Assembly: GCA_011947345.1 (NCBI GenBank)
Contig: JAAVTG010000363.1
Location: 1 to 35,644, forward strand
Direction: 5' to 3'
DNA: 35,644 bases
DNA from: Phytophthora quininea
Lineage: Eukaryota > Oomycota > Peronosporomycetes > Peronosporales > Peronosporaceae
The translations under genes and the position numbers were made by a program. Below the pieces are notes generated by a model. The model was not told the origin of the DNA and searched no databases. It saw only the letters and a list, made by a program, of their open reading frames with translations. Positions 29,279-35,644 of this stretch are shown here, one piece after another; positions within the stretch are counted from its first letter, which is position 1, and every line of letters starts with the position of its first letter.

Positions 29279-30925
29279 ATGCCTCATCGACCACAAATCG
29301 TCCTCTATGACGGCGGCAGCGCGAGCCGCATGGCGTCTGGCTATGGAGATATGTCCCCCACCGAGAGCGAAGGAGAGGAGATCTACAACCCCGTCACAGG
29401 CATGTTCGAGCGCGCCGGCTACGGGCGCCAGTCCAAGACCGTCGCGAGCAACGTGCAGCCTTTCACCTTGAGCTCCGTGCAGCCCCAGGTGAGCTACCCA
29501 GACCAAGTGCACCGGTGTGGCTTTTGCGCCAGTCGACAACGCAGATCATGCTTGGCGCCATTGCAGGTTTGCTGTTGGGTGTGTTGCTGTCGAATCTGGA
29601 CGTCTCCCCGACGTCAGCAACCTAGTGAACCTTCCCGGCAAAGTGTTTTTACAGGTGCTCAAGTGCTTCGTCATCCCAATGGTGTTCACGAGCTTGTCCA
29701 CGACAGTGGCCGACATCGTGCTGCTCGGCAAAGTGTCAATTATTGGAACCCGCACGGCACTCATATTCACGGGTTTGTCGCTACTGGGGTCGATTCTGGG
29801 ACTCGTTATATCCATACTGCTTCGGAACCTCAATCCACATGTCAAAAGCCATACGAGCGAGGAGAACGCAGTACTGTTCAATGTCATGTGCAAAAACGAC
29901 GCCTTTTGACGTACAACTCGACCGGTGCAGCAATTTGTTCATCTACCGTTGTTACTGGCACGACGAGTTTTCAGCTCTATGATCCGTCGGGGTTGTTTGC
30001 CACGGACAGTACGACCAGCGACGCCACCACGGTGTCCAAGCAAATCACGGACATATTGAACCAACTCATCCCCTCCAACATCTTCTTGAGCTTCGAGAAA
30101 AGCGCCATGCTAAGCGTGGTGATTTTCGCCATCGTTTTCGGTGCAGCTGCGGTTAAGACAAGTTCCCGCGAGAGCAGCCCGCTACTCGACATTCTCAAAC
30201 AGATGAACAAGGTCTTCTTCCGCGTCATCGCGAAGGCGATCGATTGGAGTCCTCTTGCCGTCCTGTCGCTAGTAGCTGGATCGCTTGCGCAGCAGGAAAT
30301 GCTGGGCGATGCTGCGACGCATGTGGGTGTCCTCGTCTTGTGCACCCTTCTCGCCATGATAATTTTCGAGCTGGTTTTCGTTCCCATTTTGCTGTGGCTG
30401 GCCATCAGGAAGAATCCGTTCACTTTCATGCACGCCATGATCCCTGCTGCAATGTTCGCTTTTGGCTCCGCTTCGTCGCTGGTCACGCTACCTGTTACGC
30501 TGCGCTGCGTCGAGTCCACGCGTGAAGTGCCCCGCAGCCTAATTCAATTCGTGGTCACCATTGGCTGCACGATCCACAAGAACGGCTCGGCCATCTACTT
30601 TCCGTGCGCCATAGTTTTCTTGGTGTCGACAGCTGAAAAACCTGTCCAACTGGGCTGGGTCCAACTCGTTCTCGTCCTGATCCTGTCGGTGTTAGGCTCC
30701 ATGGGCGCCGCCCCAATTCCAAATGCGAGCGTCGTCATGATTTACTCCATCTGGGCAGCGATTTTCCCCAACACACAAATTCCGGCGAGTTTCAGCTACC
30801 TGGTAGCTATTAGCTGGTTTCTTGGACGCTTCGTCACCGTATGCAACATCGTAGGAGACGGATACGTGGCGCGAATGCTTGCGGAGCAAGTGGAGGATGA
30901 AGATGTTGAAGAATTCGAGACGTAG
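29279..30925 (+). CDS. SLC1-like (DAACS) transporter with altered substrate site
   Basis: About 530 aa; exons 29279..29488 and 29545..30925, intron of 56 nt. Exon 1 is a hydrophilic, Tyr/Ser-rich N-terminus; the rest has the glutamate-carrier fold: VNLPGKVFLQVLKCFVIPM (TM2), VVIFAIVFGAA, the Ser-rich HP1 (GSASSLVTLPVT), TM7 TIHKNGSAIYF, HP2 GAAPIPNAS and TM8 SWFLGRFVTVCNIVGD. Compared with the family, TM7 NMDGT reads HKNGS and TM8 D-x-x-x-D-R-x-R-T reads S-x-x-x-G-R-x-V-T. The Asp and Arg that hold the amino-acid substrate are therefore absent, while the Asn and Asp of the last TM8 turn remain. Missing bases are likely at 29609 (CCGGAC) and 29904-29907 (TTTTT). It is probably a plasma-membrane carrier of unknown substrate. 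Confidence 0.88.
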   Translation: MPHRPQIVLYDGGSASRMASGYGDMSPTESEGEEIYNPVTGMFERAGYGRQSKTVASNVQPFTLSSVQPQVSYPDQVHRCGFCASRQRRSCLAPLQVCCWVCCCRIWTSPRRQQPSEPSRQSVFTGAQVLRHPNGVHELVHDSGRHRAARQSVNYWNPHGTHIHGFVATGVDSGTRYIHTASEPQSTCQKPYERGERSTVQCHVQKRRLLTYNSTGAAICSSTVVTGTTSFQLYDPSGLFATDSTTSDATTVSKQITDILNQLIPSNIFLSFEKSAMLSVVIFAIVFGAAAVKTSSRESSPLLDILKQMNKVFFRVIAKAIDWSPLAVLSLVAGSLAQQEMLGDAATHVGVLVLCTLLAMIIFELVFVPILLWLAIRKNPFTFMHAMIPAAMFAFGSASSLVTLPVTLRCVESTREVPRSLIQFVVTIGCTIHKNGSAIYFPCAIVFLVSTAEKPVQLGWVQLVLVLILSVLGSMGAAPIPNASVVMIYSIWAAIFPNTQIPASFSYLVAISWFLGRFVTVCNIVGDGYVARMLAEQVEDEDVEEFET

Positions 30926-31589
30926 CAGTCTTAGCAATCGATTAGTTGCTGATCGTGCCCTGTTGTGCGGAGTGCGTACTGTTTGGGATGCTTGCGCTTT
31001 CACGGATGCGCAAGTTTGTCCATCAAGTGGCCACCGTGCAATCAGTACTAGTAAAACGATGGATAGTTGTGCTTGTCTTGCTGGCCAGCAAGATGCTGGA
31101 ATACAGGCTCTTGAACGAAAACGTCATTGCGCAGTGCCAAGCACGCTTCAACAGGTCATAGCACGCGTCGGTGCTTGATTGGGCGGCACCGCCCCACTTC
31201 TCTGTGCGCAAACGACGGCAGGAGTTTGGATCCGTGTTAAAGCAGGAATCGGATCCACTCGTTCTCGTGTATTACCGACGCCAACGGGACTCGGAATATT
31301 GCAGCAAGCGCGCTCATTGGGAGCGTATTCTGCACTTTCAGCATGGCAACGAACTAAATGGTCTTGTTGGCCGCCTGCGAGTCATGCCGAGCAGAAAAAC
31401 TTCAAAGTGCTCTTCCAGCAAGATCGACCTTACCACGCGGTGGTAAACGTGGCGGGGTGTCTGGTCGTTCCCCTGCGTATCCATTTCGCGGCGACATCCA
31501 GCTGGCTTTGGATCCCATCGGACGAGATCATTATTCGTGAGCAAACGACTGTGTTGGCATGCGCGTCTCCACCGAGGTGAACGAGCAGT
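30926..31589. other. gene-free intergenic stretch
   Basis: Upstream region of the first ceramide synthase. No ORF shows family features. A short hairpin (CTTGCGC and GCGCAAG, 10-nt loop) lies at about 30992-31015. Confidence 0.45.
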
Positions 31590-31606
31590 TCATTGTGCAA
31601 ATTTTC
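31590..31606 (+). promoter_or_regulatory. oomycete-type Inr + FPR core promoter
   Basis: TCATTGTG followed by AAATTTTC. The second part matches the flanking promoter region consensus MAWTTTNC exactly and the first matches the initiator TCAYTYY except one base. It sits 33-49 bp upstream of the ceramide synthase ATG at 31639, the expected distance for a transcription start at about 31591. Confidence 0.6.
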
Positions 31607-31638
31607 GTGTCGAGAGCAACCATCCACGTCTAGACAAC

Positions 31639-32698
31639 ATGCCGTGCTTCTTCACCGAATGTGAACCCCAGTACGAGGCCGTACGCTTTGGCACCGCCCT
31701 AGCTGGGCTGTACGGCTATCACTGGATCGTGGATTCGCTGTTCATCCGCCCCGGTGTCAACTACTTGATCCGTAAGAACATGCTGCCCGAAGACAAGAAG
31801 GATAAGGCACGTGAGTCGCTCTACAAGAACGCTGCAGTGGGCGCTTTCCACATCTTCGGTTGGTACATTGGCCTCCAAGAAACATGGTTCATGAACAAGG
31901 AAGAGTACTACAAGGACTACCCGTACAACCTCAACGAGACCCAGCGCTGGTACTCGCTGATCTATCTCGCCTTCTGGTTCCAGAGCATCGACTTTATGCT
32001 CAACCTCACCAACAACCACTACACAGTCAACCGCAAGGACAATGCTGAGATGATGGTGCACCATTTCGTCACTATCTCGCTCATGACATTTTCCTACTTC
32101 ACGGACCTCACCAGAGCTGGCCTGTGCATCCTGATGATCCACGATGTCAACGACCTGATCCTCGAGACTGGTAAGACGACGACGTTTTTATTCCTACTGG
32201 CACTTCATTTTTGCTGACATATTTCGCCATTTGTTATTGTTTAGGTAAGGTGTTCGTCTACATGCAGTGGGAAACAGTGTCCAACATCCTGTTTGGCATC
32301 TTCGCTGTTGTGTGGTTCCTCGTGCGCTGGTTCTTCTACTCGTACAACATCTTGCACAGTGCTTACGAGTTTGGGTACCGCGACATTATTGCGCCAATTC
32401 TGGAGACCGGCAGCTTCCAGGGCATTGATGCCAACATTTGGTACTGGGCGTGGGTCGGATACTTTGGCTTCTTTGTGCGCTGCTGGGGCTGCACATTTAC
32501 TGGGGTGTACTGATCGTGAAGATGGTCGTCAAGGTTCTCGGCGATGGTAACGTCGAGAAGGATATCCGAAGCGACTCGGAGACGGAGGAAGACGACGAAG
32601 CTTCACTAGAGGACGAAGAGGAGAGCGACGCCCTGATGAGGTCGCTCGAGGCGACCGTCGAAGCTGTCGACCTCAGACACCGTCGGCCTGGGGTGTAA
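31639..32698 (+). CDS. ceramide synthase (LAG1/TLC domain), copy 1
   Basis: ER membrane enzyme that N-acylates sphingoid bases. About 328 aa; exons 31639..32170 and 32245..32698, with a 74-nt intron in the codon after E-T. The Lag1 motif is HHFVTISLMTFSYFTDL then LMIHDVNDLILE, carrying the paired His and the HD..D residues. The surrounding TLC segments are FWFQSIDFMLNL and VVWFLVRWFFYSYN. The tail is cytosolic and acidic (DIRSDSETEEDDE), a typical casein-kinase-2-type site. A base is probably missing at about 32471 (TTCCTTT read as TTCTTT); without it the last membrane segment and tail are out of frame. A tandem paralogue follows 275 bp downstream on the same strand. Confidence 0.92.
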
Positions 32699-32973
32699 GC
32701 GCAGACAAACACCTGGAAATTCCGAGTCGCCGATGCTAGTAGATGTTATAACTTGCCACGCAGCGCTGCAGTCGGATGAGTTGTTAAATCGTCGCCTTAA
32801 TCGTTTCGGGCATGTATCCTTTTTCAACCAATTGTCATCGGGAGCTTCCCGACACTTGCTGTTTGTATGGCGGCGTAATGGATTCAAGTCGTTCAGTCGG
32901 ATGGGCGAGGAGCTCCGCTCAGTGTGAAAGTCCACGCGTCGAGCGCAATTCTGACCGGACGTCTCCCTGCAGC

Positions 32974-34022
32974 ATGCCGTGCTTCCTGACCGAGTGCGAC
33001 CCGCAAGAGGAAGCCAAGCGCTTCGGCGTGGCTATGGCCGGCCTGTACGCATACCACTGGGCGGTGGACACGGCCTTCATTCGCCCTACCGTCAGCTTCA
33101 TGATCCGCAAAAAGTGGCTCGGAGAGGACAAGCGCGACAAGATGCGCGAGTCGCTCTACAAGAACGCGGCCGTCGGCGCCTTCCACGCGCTCGGCTGGTA
33201 CATCGGCTGGGGCGAGAGTTGGTTTATGAACAAGAACGAGTACTTTGACGAGTTCCCGTTCGACTCGTCCGAAGGCATGCGCTGGTACTACATGATCTAC
33301 CTCAGCTTCTGGTTCCAGAGCATCGACTTCATGCTCAACCTCACCAACAGCCACTACAAGGTCAAGCGCAAAGACAACGCCGAGATGCTAGTGCACCACT
33401 TTGCCACCATCTCGCTCATGGTCTTCTCGTACTACGTGGACCTCACCAAGGTTGGTTTGTGCGTGCTCATGATCCACGATGTCAACGACCTACTGCTCGA
33501 GACTGGTGCGTGAAAAATACTGTGCTCTGCGCGAGGGTTCGACTTTGGTGGCGGTGGCTCACATGTGCATCTTGTGGTGTTTGTGTTTCTTAGCCAAGGT
33601 GTTTGTGTACCTCCAGTGGGAAATGTGGCCAACCTTTTCTTTGGCACGTTCGCGCTGATGTGGTTCGTCGTGCGTTGGTTCTTCTACGCGTACAACATCC
33701 TCCACAGTGCATACGCCTATGCGTACCGCGACATCGTGGCTCCGATTCAGGAGGCCGGTAGCTTCCACGGTATCGACGCGAGTGTGTGGTATTGGACGTA
33801 CGTCGTTTGGGTCGGCTTCCTGTTCCTGCTGCTGGTTCTGCACATCTACTGGGGGCGCTGATCGTCAAGATGGTGATCAAGGCACTGGGCGATGGCAACG
33901 TCGAGAAGGACATTCGCAGCGACTCAGAGGGCGAGGAGGAGGACGCAGAAGAGGAGGAGGCAAAGAAATCTGTCGCCGAGGTCAGCAAGCCCCGGCGTCG
34001 ACGCGCTCCCAAGGCTGAGTAA
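32974..34022 (+). CDS. ceramide synthase (LAG1/TLC domain), copy 2
   Basis: Tandem paralogue, about 320 aa; exons 32974..33505 and 33594..34022 with an 88-nt intron at the same codon as copy 1. The first exons are exactly equal in length (532 nt) and share RESLYKNAAVGAFH, FQSIDFMLNLTN and the Lag1 motif HHFATISLMVFSYYVDL ... MIHDVNDLLLE. Copy 2 is more GC-rich at third positions. The C-terminus is again acidic (DIRSDSEGEEED) but ends in a basic KPRRRRAPKAE. Missing bases are likely at about 33621-33623 (AAAA read as AAA) and 33851-33855 (six G read as five). Duplicates often differ in acyl-CoA chain length, but no residue here lets me predict it. Confidence 0.92.
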
Positions 34023-34394
34023 TGTGGGGCGAGGTTGCCCTTGTGATTGCTTTCCGATCGGATTACGTGGCCACGCAAACGGACGATGGAAGTGGTGAAG
34101 CAGGGTGTGTCTCGCGCTAGAAGCCACCGCGAGACGCTCCGTATGTTAGCAACAGACGACAGCAGATAAGAAAGCGGATGTGAGGTGGAGGCAGGTAGAG
34201 TTAGAGATGGCCATCAACAACGGGGCATTTTGTCCATGTTGCCTTTCATTGCCTTTGATCTGCCACGTACGGGCGCAAACCATGTAGCCATGTTACGCTC
34301 TGTGCGTTCATTGGCTGAATTAATTCATAATAAACTCAGCATCTCTGTCGTCGAAAGAGTGCAGCTAAATTTGCAACCAGGAAACCCAGTCAAG
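34023..34394. promoter_or_regulatory. gene-free region with promoter-like elements for the Nup43-like gene
   Basis: 372 bp. TCATTGG at about 34309-34315 contains a reversed CCAAT box, and AAATTTGC at about 34367-34374 matches the oomycete flanking promoter element about 20 bp before the ATG at 34395. No gene is seen. Confidence 0.35.
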
Positions 34395-35644
34395 ATGAGC
34401 GCCGTATCCAAGCACTTCGTGGCCGAAAAGGTGAAGGCGCTGTGCGTAGTGAGCGGCGTGCGGCTCGCCTCTGAGGCCCTCCAGGACGAGTACGAAGTGC
34501 TGCCTCTGGTGGCCACGGGCGGATGGGACAACGAGGTACGTAGATCGCTGCCATCAAGGCAACTGGAAAATAAGTTGACAATCTTTGTGCGCGCATGTGT
34601 AGACGAACCATGTGGCGCTGCATTTGCCCGAGCTCCCCACACACGACGAGCAGGAGCTGCGCAAAGAATTCGGGTGTGTTGCATCAGGGCTGCAGTTGCA
34701 GTTGGGCCAGCAGTCGGGAGCTGACTGTGATTTTCGTTCCGCTGCTGCCAGGCGAAGGGAGAACGACGCCCGTCCTTGCGAGCTGACTACCGTGGCGGAG
34801 GTTGAGCATGTCGGAGACGTCAATGCGTTGCAGTTTGTGCCTCTTAGGGGAGAACTTGCTGCTCAGCGCGTCATCACTCGGCGGTGTCTTTGCGTACCGA
34901 GTGGCGCCTTCTGCGGGCGACGACGCGATGTCGGGCGGTGGCCCAGTCAAACCTCTAGCTTCATTTACCGTGCCAGAATGGGAAAACTTGTTTGCTGGCG
35001 AGGCTGCGACGTGTCTGGAGGTCAGCGAGAGCAGCTCCAGTGTCGTGACGGCAAGCGCTAGTGGGGCGTTAGTCTGGCTCAAGCTGGACGACTCGATGGG
35101 CGTGGAGAAAATTGGTACGTTAAAATGACCAGATGTTCGCTGTTTTCCTGGGCTTGAATTCACAGGGCATTGTGCAGAAAACAAAAACTCCAGCAAGCTC
35201 CCTATCAATGCGGCGAAATTTCTCGGCCAAGATTCGATCGTTGCTACTGTCGGGTATGATCGATTGTGTACTAGTCCGTGCAGGATGTTTCCTTTATGTT
35301 TTTATGGAAACAGCTCGATCCCTGGTAGCCAGCTTCGCCTTTGGGATCTCACAGCGAACAACGAATTCCCCGTGACGACGTGTGCCGAGTACGTTGGTTA
35401 GACTTTAGTCTGCTCATCATGTGCTAATAATTTTGTTTTGGATGGGACAGTCCGAGCTCAAGAAGCGTTTTGAAGACGTTGGAGACCCATCCAACACGCC
35501 CCGAGCTTTTGATCACTGGTGCAGACGATGGTCGAGTGAGCTTTTGGGATCGCCGCCGCCTTAGTGCTCCATTCCGCACCGAGGCTTACCACCAGCGTGC
35601 TGTTCGAGCCCTGAAAATCCACTCGTCGTCGCCTCGATTTTGTA
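34395..35644 (+). CDS. Nup43-like WD40 nucleoporin (partial, runs off the right edge)
   Basis: Probable WD40 subunit of the Nup107-160 (Y) complex of the nuclear pore. Five exons are visible: 34395..34535, 34603..35114, 35166..35253, 35314..35388 and 35451 to the edge, with introns of 67, 51, 60 and 62 nt that keep phase. Nup43 features: an N-terminal FVAEKVKAL, VATGGWDNE followed by TNHVALHLPEL, then HVGDVNALQF, SQLRLWDLT, and the repeat LLITGADDGRVSFWDRRRL with a following helix. The GGWDNE segment matches human Nup43 GSWDNE. One frame change at about 34847-34850 (four G where six would keep frame) fits the homopolymer pattern. The C-terminal blades lie beyond this window. Other WD40 proteins are possible but the N-terminus favours Nup43. 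Confidence 0.75.

Noticed and set aside
1..35644. CRISPR arrays, rRNA genes or bacterial operons
   Set aside because: No regularly spaced repeats or rRNA signatures; genes are spliced and eukaryotic.

Overview
The window looks like nuclear DNA of a zoosporic oomycete (Phytophthora/Pythium type). Genes are compact and GC-rich, most spliced introns are 50-100 nt, and the products are eukaryotic. Two are flagellar (an axonemal dynein heavy chain and IFT57), so the organism should make flagellate spores. The transposon relics (hAT, Ty3/gypsy reverse transcriptase) and an oomycete-style Inr+FPR core promoter fit the same group. The placement rests on recognised protein families and architecture, not on a database search.

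Left arm (1-13.4 kb): the 5' quarter of an axonemal dynein heavy chain (-), an HTH protein built from repeated modules (-), IFT57 (+, only 56 bp from the HTH gene), a methionine-salvage fusion protein (-), a three-repeat Myb factor with an N-terminal C2H2 finger (-), the RNA polymerase III subunit RPC4 (+), and a two-box HMGB protein (-). Middle (about 13.4-24.1 kb): a transposon-rich island with a hAT element carrying CAGTG termini, a SANT/Myb-like transposon ORF relic, a degenerate tRNA-Leu-like sequence, a gypsy RT fragment, a 522-bp inverted-repeat (MITE-like) element, and much sequence I cannot assign. Right arm (24.1-35.6 kb): two single-pass membrane proteins with Ser/Thr-rich ectodomains (one with a double-psi beta-barrel), an unrecognised intron-rich gene, a FUN14 protein with an EF-hand, an SLC1-like transporter with altered substrate-binding residues, two tandem ceramide synthases, and a Nup43-like WD40 nucleoporin that runs off the right edge.

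A property of the whole window matters for anyone using it. At least ten conserved genes need a base restored to stay in frame, and nearly every such site lies in a mononucleotide run (GG read as G, GGGGGG as GGGGG, TTTTTT as TTTTT). With those sites restored and the introns removed, every model has a whole number of codons. This looks like homopolymer under-calling in the assembly rather than gene decay. CDS coordinates below are genomic spans, with introns and suspected missing bases listed in the evidence.

The observations most worth pursuing biologically are the methionine-salvage fusion whose acireductone dioxygenase-like N-terminus has lost most metal ligands, the SLC1-like carrier without the canonical Asp/Arg substrate residues, the internally duplicated HTH protein, and the barwin/expansin-like membrane protein.
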